Shown: piece by piece, positions 28,270 through 37,062 of the stretch | Layout: every line of letters starts with the position of its first letter | How positions within the stretch are numbered: position 1 is the stretch's first letter | Notes under the pieces: generated by a model | The model's input: only the letters and a program-made list of their open reading frames with translations | Database searches by the model: none | What the model was told of the DNA's origin: nothing | Made by a program: the position numbers and the translations under genes | Source: Bog-473 sp963828505 | Lineage (GTDB): Bacteria; Actinomycetota; Acidimicrobiia; Acidimicrobiales; RAAP-2 | Assembly (NCBI GenBank): GCA_963828505.1 | Contig: CAWHFM010000011.1 | Coordinates: forward strand, 1 to 64,000 | Length of the DNA stretch: 64,000 bases | Direction: 5' to 3'

Positions 28270-28401
28270 ATGGATGCCATCGGCTGGCTGATACTGGCGA
28301 TCGTCCTCGTTGTCGTCGTCGTGGTGATGTTCGTGGTCGTGCGTCGACGTCGTCGGGCGGGGGGCGTCATCGCCACCAAGCGCAAGCGATCCAAGCAATG
28401 A
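28270..28401 (+). CDS. Tiny single-pass membrane protein
   Basis: Protein of 43 residues: MDAIGWLILAIVLVVVVVVM then FVVVRRRRRAGGVIATKR. One hydrophobic helix is followed by a basic cytoplasmic tail. The stop overlaps the start of the next gene as ATGA, so it is probably the first cistron of the PRC-barrel operon. No family recognised; it may anchor or recruit the PRC-barrel proteins, which is inference. Confidence 0.65.
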   Translation: MDAIGWLILAIVLVVVVVVMFVVVRRRRRAGGVIATKRKRSKQ

Positions 28402-28958
28402 GAATGCTCATGACGGCCTCGCAGATCCGCGGACTGCCGGTCGTCACCGTCGACGGCGGGGAGGACGTTGCCGAGGTGCGCGACGTGATCTACAGCCCCG
28501 AAGCGGGTCGGCTGGTCGGCCTGACCCTCAACAAGCGAGGCTTCCTGTCCGGACGGCACCGCGAGGTCCTCCCGTCCGAGGCGATCCATGCGATCGGGCA
28601 ACACGCCGTGATGGTGCTCGACGAGTCCAGCCTGGTCGCCCCCGAGGACGCGCCCGACGACGTCGGGCGTCCTGACACCGATCGCGACGTGCTCGGCAAC
28701 GACGTCCTGACCGAGGGAGGGGCCAGCCTGGGTACGGTCGCAGATCTGGTCCTTCTGGTAGGCAGTAACGGCGAGGTCGTTGGCTATCAGATCGAAAAGG
28801 CGACAGGCGGAGCGGGCTACATCCCACTGCCGGCGCAATTGTCCGTCTCCGGCGTTGCGCTGGTGGTCCCGAACATCACCGAGGAGTTCGTGCAGGAGGA
28901 CCTCGTCGGCCTGGGCGCCTCGGTCGACGAGTTCCGGAGCCGATTGGGGCTGAGGTGA
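28398..28958 (+). CDS. PRC-barrel domain protein with two barrel modules
   Basis: Protein of 186 residues. Two PRC-barrel modules are seen: ITA-like QIRGLPVVTVDGGEDVAEVR with LVGLTLNKRGFLSGRHREVL, and NDVLTEGGASLGTVADLVLL with VVGYQIEKATGGAGYIPLP. PRC barrels are small beta barrels used in RNA-processing factors and photosynthetic complexes and in many stress proteins. The ATG overlaps the upstream stop. Cytoplasmic; partner unknown. Confidence 0.82.
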   Translation: MRMLMTASQIRGLPVVTVDGGEDVAEVRDVIYSPEAGRLVGLTLNKRGFLSGRHREVLPSEAIHAIGQHAVMVLDESSLVAPEDAPDDVGRPDTDRDVLGNDVLTEGGASLGTVADLVLLVGSNGEVVGYQIEKATGGAGYIPLPAQLSVSGVALVVPNITEEFVQEDLVGLGASVDEFRSRLGLR

Positions 28959-29410
28959 GCGAATCGTTTCGGCGTTCCAGCGGCCGCAAGGTATTGAGCC
29001 GAGCGAGCGCGCAGGAGTTGGGCGCAGTCAGCCATCTGCTCGTGAATGCCCAGCAACGACAGATCGCCGCCGTGCTCATCGGGCGGGGTAAGAAGGCCCA
29101 GCTGGTCGAATGGGCACAGCTGAGCGGGTTCGGGCCCGATGCGATCATGGTTGTGGACGAAGGCGCCCTGCGACCGCCGGCGGACGACCGGGAGCGGGCC
29201 GCCGCCGACGGCAGATTCGAGCTCGTCGGCAAACGGACGCTGACCGAACGGGGCAACGAGGTCGGCCCGATTGACGACGTGAACTTCGACGCCGAGACCG
29301 GAGCGCTCGAAGACCTGGTGATCGGCGACCGTCGCGTCCCGGCTGGATCCCTTTTGAGCGTCGGGTCGTACGCGGCCGTGCTCGACGAAACCCAGGACGC
29401 TCCATCGTAG
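28955..29410 (+). CDS. PRC-barrel domain protein
   Basis: Protein of 151 residues from a GTG that overlaps the previous stop (GTGA). LLVNAQQRQIAAVLIGRGKK and GKRTLTERGNEVGPIDDVNF with ETGALEDLVIGD form PRC-barrel-like halves. It is probably co-translated with the larger PRC protein and the tiny membrane protein. Function unknown. Confidence 0.8.
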   Translation: MSESFRRSSGRKVLSRASAQELGAVSHLLVNAQQRQIAAVLIGRGKKAQLVEWAQLSGFGPDAIMVVDEGALRPPADDRERAAADGRFELVGKRTLTERGNEVGPIDDVNFDAETGALEDLVIGDRRVPAGSLLSVGSYAAVLDETQDAPS

Positions 29411-29524
29411 GCTTCTTTCCCCTGCGGACGGCATGGGACGACGTCGACGAACAAGGTGCTCCCGTCGCTTCGACACGCGTCCCCGCGGTACTGTCGTCGG
29501 TACAGCACACGATCCAGGGGATTC

Positions 29525-31603
29525 ATGCCGTCCAATCGTGCAGGCCAGAGAGGACCGAGGGGCGTTGCCCTGGCCGCGAGTGGCGTGGTGGTGTTCGGCT
29601 TGGTCGCGCCTAGTTTGGGCACTGCGCCGGCAGCGGGAGCGGCCACGGCGGCACCGACGGCCTACGTCGCCGACAACCTTTCCAACGCGGTGACCCCCAT
29701 CGACACCGCCACCAACACCCCCGGCACCGCCATCCCGGTGGAGACGCGTCCCACGGGGACAGCGATCACTCCGGACGGCGCGACTCTCTACGTGGCCGAC
29801 TTCGACACGAACAGCGTCGTCCCGATCGACACCGCCACCAACACCCCCGGCACCCCCATCCCGGTCGGGATCCATCCCGAACTCATCGCCATCACGCCCG
29901 ACGGCACGACCGCCTATGTCGTGAACAACGGCTCCAACTCGGTGACCCCGATCAATACCGCGACCAACACCCCCGGCACCCCCATCCCGGTGGGGATGAC
30001 CCCCTTCGGGATCGCCATCACCCCCAATGGGACGACCGCCTACGTGACCAACAACAGCTTCGACAACTCGGTGACTCCCATCGCCATCGCCACCAACACC
30101 CCCGGCACCCCGATCCCGGTGGGGACGGTTCCCGAAAGCGTCGCCATCACCCCGAACGGCACGACCGCATACGTGACCAACTCCCTCTCCGACACGGTGA
30201 CTCCCATCACGACCGCCACCAACACCCCGGGCACTCCGATCCTGGTTGGGAACAACCCCGACGGCATCGCCATCTCCCCCAACGGCGCGACTGCGTACGT
30301 GGTCGACAACGGCTCCAACTCGGTGACCCCGATCAACACCGCCACCAACACCCCCGGAACACCGATCGCGGTGGGGACCTCTCCTACGGGCATCGCCATC
30401 GCTCCCGACGGAACGACCGCCTACGTGTCCAACGCCGGCGCCGACACGGTGAGCCCGATCGACACCCTCACCAACACCGCCGGCACCCCGATTCCCGTGG
30501 GGAACGCACCTCTCGGCATTTCGATCACCCCCGACCAGGCACCCGTCGCCTCGTTCACCGCGACCGCAGCACCCGCTGGCTCGGCGACCTCCTTTGACGC
30601 CTCGGCCTCGAGCGCCCACTTCGGCACCATCGCCAGCTACGCCTGGAGCTTCGGTGACGGCACCAACGCCACGACGACCTCGGCGACTATCAGCCACACC
30701 TACGCCGCGCCCGGCTCCTATCACGTCACTCTCACGGTGACCGACTCGACGGGCACCTCGACGACCCAGGTCTTCACCGGTCAGACCATGAGCAGGAACG
30801 GGGGACCCGCGGCGACGAGCACCCACACGCTCACCATCTCTCGATCCACTTCCCAGGGCTACGACGAGGTGGCCGCCGACGGCGGCGTCTTCACCTTCAA
30901 CACCGGCTTCTTCGGCTCAGAGGCCGGCACCCGTCTCAACGCCTCGATGGTCGGTATGGCGACCACCCCCGACGGCAAGGGCTACTGGCTGGTGGCCGCC
31001 GACGGCGGGGTGTTCACCCACGGCGACGCCGGCTTCTTCGGCTCGGAGGGCAGCACCCGTCTCAACGCCCCGGTGGTCGGTATGGCGCCCACCCCCGACG
31101 CAAAGGGCTACTGGCTGGTGGCCGCCGACGGCGGGGTGTTCACCCACGGCGACGCCGGCTTCTTCGGCTCGCAGGGCGGCACCGGGCTCAGTTCCGAGGT
31201 GGTGGGCATGGCGACCACCCCCGACGGCAAGGGCTACTGGCTGGCGGACGCCGACGGCGAGGTCTTTCCCCACGGCGACGCCGGGTTCTTCGGCTCAGAG
31301 GCCACCACCGGTCTCAACGCGCCCATCGTTGGTATGGCGGCCACGCCCGACGGCAAGGGCTACTGGCTGGTGGCCGCCGACGGCGGGGTGTTCACCCACG
31401 GCGACGCCTCGTTCTTCGGCTCCGAGGGCGGCACCGATCTCAACGCTCCGGTTGTCGGCATGGCGCGCACCCCCGACGGCAAGGGCTACTGGCTGGTGGC
31501 GGCCGACGGCGGGGTGTTCACCCACGGCGACGCCTTGTTCTTCGGCTCCATGGGCGGGACGGTCCTCAACGCCCCGGTCGTGGGGACCGACGCCGGCTTC
31601 TGA
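29525..31603 (+). CDS. Secreted YVTN propeller / PKD / GYWLVAADGG-repeat protein (copy 1)
   Basis: Protein of about 692 residues from MPSNRAGQRGPRG with a signal peptide (VALAASGVVVFGLVAPSLG). Seven YVTN-type blades of ~42 residues follow (each 'AYV.N..SN.VTPI.TATNTPG'), consistent with a seven-bladed propeller, then a PKD domain (YAWSFGDGTNATTTSATISH) and six ~42-residue repeats of GYWLVAADGGVFTHGDAGFF type. No membrane anchor is seen. AGGGGATTC precedes the ATG. The C-terminal half is duplicated exactly in the next gene. Probably an extracellular adhesion or surface protein. Confidence 0.85.
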   Translation: MPSNRAGQRGPRGVALAASGVVVFGLVAPSLGTAPAAGAATAAPTAYVADNLSNAVTPIDTATNTPGTAIPVETRPTGTAITPDGATLYVADFDTNSVVPIDTATNTPGTPIPVGIHPELIAITPDGTTAYVVNNGSNSVTPINTATNTPGTPIPVGMTPFGIAITPNGTTAYVTNNSFDNSVTPIAIATNTPGTPIPVGTVPESVAITPNGTTAYVTNSLSDTVTPITTATNTPGTPILVGNNPDGIAISPNGATAYVVDNGSNSVTPINTATNTPGTPIAVGTSPTGIAIAPDGTTAYVSNAGADTVSPIDTLTNTAGTPIPVGNAPLGISITPDQAPVASFTATAAPAGSATSFDASASSAHFGTIASYAWSFGDGTNATTTSATISHTYAAPGSYHVTLTVTDSTGTSTTQVFTGQTMSRNGGPAATSTHTLTISRSTSQGYDEVAADGGVFTFNTGFFGSEAGTRLNASMVGMATTPDGKGYWLVAADGGVFTHGDAGFFGSEGSTRLNAPVVGMAPTPDAKGYWLVAADGGVFTHGDAGFFGSQGGTGLSSEVVGMATTPDGKGYWLADADGEVFPHGDAGFFGSEATTGLNAPIVGMAATPDGKGYWLVAADGGVFTHGDASFFGSEGGTDLNAPVVGMARTPDGKGYWLVAADGGVFTHGDALFFGSMGGTVLNAPVVGTDAGF

Positions 31604-31605
31604 TC
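30524..31605. repeat. Perfect 1.08-kb direct repeat, copy 1
   Basis: This segment, from the end of the YVTN region through PKD, the six GYWLVAADGG repeats and the stop codon plus two bases, recurs at 32686-33767 with a constant offset of 2162 bases. I found no difference on line-by-line comparison. The flanking YVTN regions of the two genes are clearly diverged. Confidence 0.85.
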
Positions 31606-31699
31606 CATCCGAATGTCCAGGCTGAAACCCAGTTGATCTATGCCGATTCCTGACCGGGTGCACCTGTCGCTGAAAGCGCACACGATCCAAGGGGGATTC

Positions 31700-33765
31700 A
31701 TGCAGCCCAATCGTGCACGGCGCAGACGACAGTGGTGTGTTCCCCTGACCGCGACCGGCATGATCGTGCTCGGCCTGGTGTGGCCTGGTCTCAGCAAGGC
31801 GGCGCCAGCGGGAGCGGTCACGGCCGCACCCACCGCCTACGTGACCAATTACAGCTCGAACACGGTGACCCCGATCGACACCGCCACCAATACCCCCGGC
31901 ACCCCCATCCCGGTCGGGACCAATCCCACCGCCGTCGCCATTACCCCCGACGGCACGACTGCCTACGTGGCGAACTTTGGCTCTGACACGGTGACCCCGA
32001 TCGACACCGCGACCAACACTCGCCGCCTCGCCATCTCGGTCGGCACACCCGACGGCATCGCCATCACACCCGATGGCACGACCGCCTACGTGACCGACTT
32101 CGACTCGAACACGGTGACCCCGATCGACACCGCCACCAATACCCCCGGCACCCCCATCCCGGTGGGGACCAGTCCTTTCGGCATCGCTATTACCCCGAAC
32201 GGCACGACTGCCTACGTGGCGGACTCCGGCGCCTCTACGGTGACCCCGATCGACATCGCCACCAACACCGCCGGCACCCCCATCCCCGTCGGGAGCGGTC
32301 CCCGCGGCGTCGCCATAACCCCGGACGGCGCGACCGCCTACGTATCCGACGGCTCTGGCACGGTGACCCCGATCGACACCGCCACGAACACCCCCGGCGC
32401 CGCCATCACCGCAGGGAGCTTCGCCTACGGCGTCGCCATCACCCCCGACGGCACGACTGCGTACGTGGCCAACAGCTCCAGCGCAGTGACCCCGATCGAC
32501 ACCGCCACCAACACCCCCGGAACACCGATCGCGGTGGGGAACTCCCCCTACGGCGTCGCGGTCACACCCGACGGCACGACCGCCTACGTGGCCAACAGCG
32601 TCTCCAACACGGTGAGCCCGATCGACACCGCCAGCAAAACCGCCGGCACCCCGATTCCCGTGGGGAGCTTCCCCGCGGCGTCGCCATCACCCCCGACCAG
32701 GCACCCGTCGCCTCGTTCACCGCGACCGCAGCACCCGCTGGCTCGGCGACCTCCTTTGACGCCTCGGCCTCGAGCGCCCACTTCGGCACCATCGCCAGCT
32801 ACGCCTGGAGCTTCGGTGACGGCACCAACGCCACGACGACCTCGGCGACTATCAGCCACACCTACGCCGCGCCCGGCTCCTATCACGTCACTCTCACGGT
32901 GACCGACTCGACGGGCACCTCGACGACCCAGGTCTTCACCGGTCAGACCATGAGCAGGAACGGGGGACCCGCGGCGACGAGCACCCACACGCTCACCATC
33001 TCTCGATCCACTTCCCAGGGCTACGACGAGGTGGCCGCCGACGGCGGCGTCTTCACCTTCAACACCGGCTTCTTCGGCTCAGAGGCCGGCACCCGTCTCA
33101 ACGCCTCGATGGTCGGTATGGCGACCACCCCCGACGGCAAGGGCTACTGGCTGGTGGCCGCCGACGGCGGGGTGTTCACCCACGGCGACGCCGGCTTCTT
33201 CGGCTCGGAGGGCAGCACCCGTCTCAACGCCCCGGTGGTCGGTATGGCGCCCACCCCCGACGCAAAGGGCTACTGGCTGGTGGCCGCCGACGGCGGGGTG
33301 TTCACCCACGGCGACGCCGGCTTCTTCGGCTCGCAGGGCGGCACCGGGCTCAGTTCCGAGGTGGTGGGCATGGCGACCACCCCCGACGGCAAGGGCTACT
33401 GGCTGGCGGACGCCGACGGCGAGGTCTTTCCCCACGGCGACGCCGGGTTCTTCGGCTCAGAGGCCACCACCGGTCTCAACGCGCCCATCGTTGGTATGGC
33501 GGCCACGCCCGACGGCAAGGGCTACTGGCTGGTGGCCGCCGACGGCGGGGTGTTCACCCACGGCGACGCCTCGTTCTTCGGCTCCGAGGGCGGCACCGAT
33601 CTCAACGCTCCGGTTGTCGGCATGGCGCGCACCCCCGACGGCAAGGGCTACTGGCTGGTGGCGGCCGACGGCGGGGTGTTCACCCACGGCGACGCCTTGT
33701 TCTTCGGCTCCATGGGCGGGACGGTCCTCAACGCCCCGGTCGTGGGGACCGACGCCGGCTTCTGA
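31700..33765 (+). pseudogene. YVTN / PKD / GYWLVAADGG-repeat protein (copy 2), frameshifted
   Basis: Tandem paralogue of the upstream gene. MQPNRARRRRQWCVPLTATG begins a signal peptide, then seven YVTN blades follow. After TAGTPIPVGSFP the frame breaks at a C run (32671-32674): one base is missing compared with copy 1 (28 versus 29 bases between shared flanks). As read, translation would end in an unrelated tail at 32902, while the PKD and repeat modules continue in another frame to 33765. Restoring one C gives a ~688-residue protein like copy 1. It may be a true pseudogene, a phase-variable gene or an assembly error. Confidence 0.8.
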
Positions 33766-33767
33766 TC
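32686..33767. repeat. Perfect 1.08-kb direct repeat, copy 2
   Basis: Second copy of the 30524-31605 segment. It encodes PKD plus six C-terminal repeats, but its reading frame is uncoupled from the upstream half by a one-base loss. Identity at DNA level, including third codon positions, implies recent duplication or gene conversion. Confidence 0.85.
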
Positions 33768-33790
33768 GAAGCAAGACCGGTTTTGCCGAC

Positions 33791-34105
33791 CTACACTCCG
33801 CCCTCGTCGTGCCGGCCGCGCAGGAACGAGACGCGGAAGGGCCGGAGCTCACCGCGGCAGAACCCTCCCGCGATGGCGGGATCGGCCTCCATCAGCTCCC
33901 TCGCCGACTGCTCGTCGGGCGCCTCAATCACCGCGATCCCGGTGTTGACGCGCCCGAGCGTCGGCCCGGCGAGAACCAATGTCCCTTGCTCGAGGAGCTG
34001 CGCCAGGCGGGTGGCATGCTCCCGCCACGCGTCGCGCTCCTCGTCCGTCATGGTCGCGGCGAAGTCGTCGCGGGGTGGATGCAGGAAATAGACCCACTCG
34101 GCCAC
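33791..34105 (-). CDS. YciI-like (YCII-domain) protein
   Basis: Protein of 104 residues with the ferredoxin-like YCII fold. The N-terminal YFLHPPRDDFAATMTDEER includes the conserved His-Asp pair region, and TLVLAGPTLGRVNTGIAVIE with FCRGELRPFRVSF complete the domain. Family members bind small molecules or catalyse dehydrochlorination-like reactions; the role here is unknown. It follows the PPOX gene on the same strand, 27 bases away. Confidence 0.83.
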   Translation of the reverse strand: MAEWVYFLHPPRDDFAATMTDEERDAWREHATRLAQLLEQGTLVLAGPTLGRVNTGIAVIEAPDEQSARELMEADPAIAGGFCRGELRPFRVSFLRGRHDEGGV

Positions 34106-34132
34106 GGCGCCATCATGCCCGATTGCGGGCGA

Positions 34133-34531
34133 TCACCCCTGAAGGAGGATGCGGTCGGTGCGGACGCGCACCGTGACCCGTACGTCACCGTCCCTCCGGT
34201 TCGGGAAGGAATCGACGTCGAGGTACTTGCGTGCCAGCGCGTCGATGTGGGCGTCGGCCCCGTCCGTCGTGACATCGACGACCGTGCCCTCGAACGCGAC
34301 CACGTCGTAGGGGTCGTCGGGGTCGATGACGGTCACGGCGACGCGGCCGTCCCGGGTGAGGTTGCGGGCCTTCTTGCGGTGCCGGGTCGTGTTGAAGAGC
34401 ACGTCGTCTCCGTCGAGGTCGATCCAGAGCGGCGTCGCCTGCGGCGATCCGTCGGGATTCACGGTGGCCAGCGAGGCCAACACGGGCCGGCTGATCAGGG
34501 TGCGGGCCTTCCCCGAGAGTATGTCCGCCAT
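34133..34531 (-). CDS. PPOX-class (F420- or FMN-dependent) oxidoreductase
   Basis: Protein of 132 residues from MADILSGKARTLISRP with AAAGGAG before the ATG. The split-barrel flavin fold is visible: LASLATVNPDGSPQATPLWI, LFNTTRHRKKARNLTRDGRV and YDVVAFEGTVVDVTTDGAD. This pattern matches actinobacterial PPOX proteins that use F420 or FMN. Substrate unknown. It is divergent from the ion-transporter gene and probably co-transcribed with the YciI gene. Confidence 0.87.
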   Translation of the reverse strand: MADILSGKARTLISRPVLASLATVNPDGSPQATPLWIDLDGDDVLFNTTRHRKKARNLTRDGRVAVTVIDPDDPYDVVAFEGTVVDVTTDGADAHIDALARKYLDVDSFPNRRDGDVRVTVRVRTDRILLQG

Positions 34532-34694
34532 GAGTGCTTTCTCCTTTCGTGCGCCTTGGCTGTACACCCAGGAGGGTACGGCCCGGCCGGTGACAGCGGC
34601 GCGGCGGTCCTCGACAGCCCGGGGGGCACGGGGCGAACGGGGTTTCGGGGAGGCAAACCTGGGCACGCTCGGACCCGTGGGAGAACGCCGAAGC

Positions 34695-35861
34695 ATGCCT
34701 GATCACGGGGCGTCGGCGCACGTGCCCGCGGTCCCCTCCCCCATCGGGACCTCCCTCGAGTGGAGCCTGGCTGCCCTCGGGTGCGCCGCCGCTCTGGCCG
34801 CGGCGCTGATCGACCCGCACCACACGGCCGCGGCAGCGGCCCAGGTCTGGCCACCCTTCGTGCTCGTTGCCGGTTTGCTCCTGGTGGGGCTGGTGGCCCA
34901 CGAGGACGGCCTGTTCGCCTGGGCGGGAACGGCACTCGGCCGGCTGGCCCGGAACGGTTGGGTGCTCTACTGCGGTGCCGCCGTGCTCGTCGTAGTCGTC
35001 ACGACAGTGCTCAACCTCGACACCGCGGTGACCTTCCTCACCCCGGTCGTGATCTACGCCGCCCGCGGCAGCGACGACCTCGAGGCCCCGCTCGTGTACG
35101 CCTGCCTGCTCCTCGCCAATGCAGGCTCGCTGCTTTTGCCAGGTTCGAACCTCACCAACCTGATCGTCCTCGGCCATCTCCATCTCTCGGGAGCCCGGTT
35201 CCTCGCCCATATGGCCCCGGCCGCCGTCGCGGCCGCGGCGGTCACCGCGCTCGTCGTGGGCGTGCTCCACCGTCGGCACCTGCGAGCGGTCCCCGAACCC
35301 GGGCCGGCAGCTGGTCCGCCCGTGCTCGGAGCGGGGCTGGCGGCGGTGGCGGCGGTGACCGTGTTCGTGCTCGTTCTCCGGCCGGGTCCCGCCGCGGTGG
35401 CAGCCGCCTGCACCGGCGTCACGGTGGTCGCGTTCCGGCGGCGAGCCGGAGCGGCCGTAGGCGTGCTGAGCGCCCCGCTTCTGGCCGGGCTCTTCGGGAT
35501 CGCCGTCGCCCTGGGTACGCTCGGGCGGACCTGGTCGGGGCCGCTGACCCTGCAGTCGCACCTGGGTCCGTGGGGCGCGGCAGCCCTCGGTGGGCTGGCC
35601 AGCCTGCTCGTCAACAACCTTCCCGCCGCGTCGCTCCTCGCCGCCCGCACGCCACCGCACCCGTTCTCCCTCCTGGTCGGCCTGAACGTCGGCCCCAACC
35701 TGTTCGTCACGGGTTCGCTGGCGTGGGTGCTGTGGCTCAAGTCGGCCCGCGCCGCGGGCGGACGCCCCTCGGTCCGGCGCGCCGCCCTGCTCGGCCTGGC
35801 CAGCGCGCCCCTGGCCGCCGCCGCGGCGGTGGGCCTGCTCGTCGCGACCGGGTCCCGCTGA
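34695..35861 (+). CDS. ArsB/SLC13-superfamily ion transporter
   Basis: Protein of about 388 residues, almost entirely hydrophobic (roughly 10-11 membrane helices). Two inverted-repeat hairpin motifs typical of the superfamily are seen: NLDTAVTFLTPVVIYAARG with LLLPGSNLTNLIVLG, and LASLLVNNLPAASLLAAR in the second half. The family includes arsenite efflux pumps and di/tricarboxylate or anion transporters. No ars genes are nearby, so arsenite transport is not supported. The start MPDHGASAHV is chosen because upstream residues are antisense to the PPOX gene. Confidence 0.8.
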   Translation: MPDHGASAHVPAVPSPIGTSLEWSLAALGCAAALAAALIDPHHTAAAAAQVWPPFVLVAGLLLVGLVAHEDGLFAWAGTALGRLARNGWVLYCGAAVLVVVVTTVLNLDTAVTFLTPVVIYAARGSDDLEAPLVYACLLLANAGSLLLPGSNLTNLIVLGHLHLSGARFLAHMAPAAVAAAAVTALVVGVLHRRHLRAVPEPGPAAGPPVLGAGLAAVAAVTVFVLVLRPGPAAVAAACTGVTVVAFRRRAGAAVGVLSAPLLAGLFGIAVALGTLGRTWSGPLTLQSHLGPWGAAALGGLASLLVNNLPAASLLAARTPPHPFSLLVGLNVGPNLFVTGSLAWVLWLKSARAAGGRPSVRRAALLGLASAPLAAAAAVGLLVATGSR

Positions 35862-35868
35862 GCGGTCG

Positions 35869-36249
35869 CTATCGGCCGGTCTCGCCGTCGTGTCGCAGCG
35901 ACGACCACGCCGCGTCGAGCGCGGTCCGGGCGGCGGTCGCCTTGGGATGGCCGGCGTAGACGGCGAAGTGCACGATGAACTCACGCATCTCCTGAATGCT
36001 GATGTCGCCCGAGCGCAGCGCCCCGCCCATGTGCGTCTCCATGGCGAAGCCGGCGCCGCTCATGGACGCACACGTGATGGCGATCCACCGGCGCTCCTTG
36101 CGGGTCAGGCCCGGACGGGTCCAGATCTCGGCGAAGACCTGGTCGATGACGACGTCGGCGACGTAGTCGTCCCCGCGGGCGGGAGCCGGCATCCCGGTCA
36201 CGGCGGAGAACTCGGCGGCCCCGCGCGTCCATCGCTCGTCGTCGGTCAC
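35869..36249 (-). CDS. Carboxymuconolactone decarboxylase-family protein
   Basis: Protein of 126 residues starting at GTG (VTDDERWTRGAAEF) with a GTGA overlap with the upstream SDR. ADVVIDQVFAEIWTRPGLTR and ITCASMSGAGFAMETHMGGA match the CMD/AhpD helical fold. The usual redox-active CxxC is not present (one Cys in TCASMS), so a decarboxylase or lactonase-like role is likelier than a peroxidase one. Last gene of a leftward four-gene operon with two SDRs and a hydrolase; probably catabolic. Confidence 0.84.
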   Translation of the reverse strand: MTDDERWTRGAAEFSAVTGMPAPARGDDYVADVVIDQVFAEIWTRPGLTRKERRWIAITCASMSGAGFAMETHMGGALRSGDISIQEMREFIVHFAVYAGHPKATAARTALDAAWSSLRHDGETGR

Positions 36250-37052
36250 GGTGCACCTTCTCTGTATTCGATCTGGGACTGTACGAAGCCCTCCGGATCG
36301 CGCGCGTGCCGCTCGACCATGGCGGCCGCGTCGGGATGGGAAAGGATGAGCAGACGGTCCTCGACGATGCCCTGCACCACGAGCTCGCCCGCCTCCTCGG
36401 CCGTGATCAAAGGGATCTGCGGCGCCTGGACCGGCGTCGCAGGCCCGTACTGGCTGATCTGTTCGACGATGTTGGTCATGACCCCGGCCGGGCAGAAACA
36501 GCTGACGCCGACGCCGCGCGGGCGCAGGTAGAGCGCGAGCGCCTCGGTGAGAGCGACGACACCCGCCTTGGTGGCGGCGTACGGGAGGCGGTCGTAGGCG
36601 TAGGGGAAGAGTCCCGCCGTCGATCCGGTGGTGACCACGTGTCCCGATCCCTGCTTCAGCAGCGCCGGGAGGAACGCGCCCAGGACGCGCACCGTGCCCA
36701 GCAGGTTGACGTCGATGACGGACGCCCAGGCCTCCAGCGGGACCTCCAGCGGGAGGCCCTTGGCGATCACGCCGACATTGCTCATGACGATGTCGACCCG
36801 GCCGAATCGGGACAGGGTCTCCCCGAGCAGGCCGGCCACGTGCTCGTCGCGCGTCACGTCGCACTCGACCCCGACCGCGCCCACGCCGCGCCCGGTGACT
36901 TCGCTCGCGACCGCAGCCGCCCGGTCGGGATCCTTGTCGCCGACGGCGACCGCGCAGCCCCGCTCGGCGAGCGCGAGTGCGGTCGCGCGGCCGATGCCGC
37001 TGCCCGCCCCGGTGATCACCGCCACCGCGCCGTCGAACGAGCGCATCGGCAT
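36246..37052 (-). CDS. Short-chain dehydrogenase/reductase
   Basis: Protein of 268 residues (a second Met lies two codons in). AVAVITGAGSGIGRATALAL is the dinucleotide loop, MSNVGVIAKGLPLE the NAG-type structural motif, and LPYAATKAGVVALTEAL contains the catalytic Tyr and Lys. NAD(P)-dependent alcohol/ketone interconversion is expected. It lies ten bases from the hydrolase and overlaps the CMD gene. Substrate unknown. Confidence 0.88.
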   Translation of the reverse strand: MPMRSFDGAVAVITGAGSGIGRATALALAERGCAVAVGDKDPDRAAAVASEVTGRGVGAVGVECDVTRDEHVAGLLGETLSRFGRVDIVMSNVGVIAKGLPLEVPLEAWASVIDVNLLGTVRVLGAFLPALLKQGSGHVVTTGSTAGLFPYAYDRLPYAATKAGVVALTEALALYLRPRGVGVSCFCPAGVMTNIVEQISQYGPATPVQAPQIPLITAEEAGELVVQGIVEDRLLILSHPDAAAMVERHARDPEGFVQSQIEYREGAP

Positions 37053-37062
37053 CAGCGCCGTC

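Noticed and set aside
29640..32660. Regularly spaced DNA repeats resembling an array
   Set aside because: Spacing of ~126 bp corresponds to protein blades with coding variation; there are no short identical repeats with unique spacers, so this is not a CRISPR array.
28817..33000. Leftward frames rich in 'GGVGR..DRGHRVG' repeats opposite the surface-protein genes
   Set aside because: The repeats mirror the YVTN-coding repeats on the other strand, so they are a by-product of repetitive GC-rich sense coding.
34695..35861. Arsenite efflux pump ArsB
   Set aside because: Only superfamily-level similarity; no arsR of the metal type, arsC or arsA nearby.
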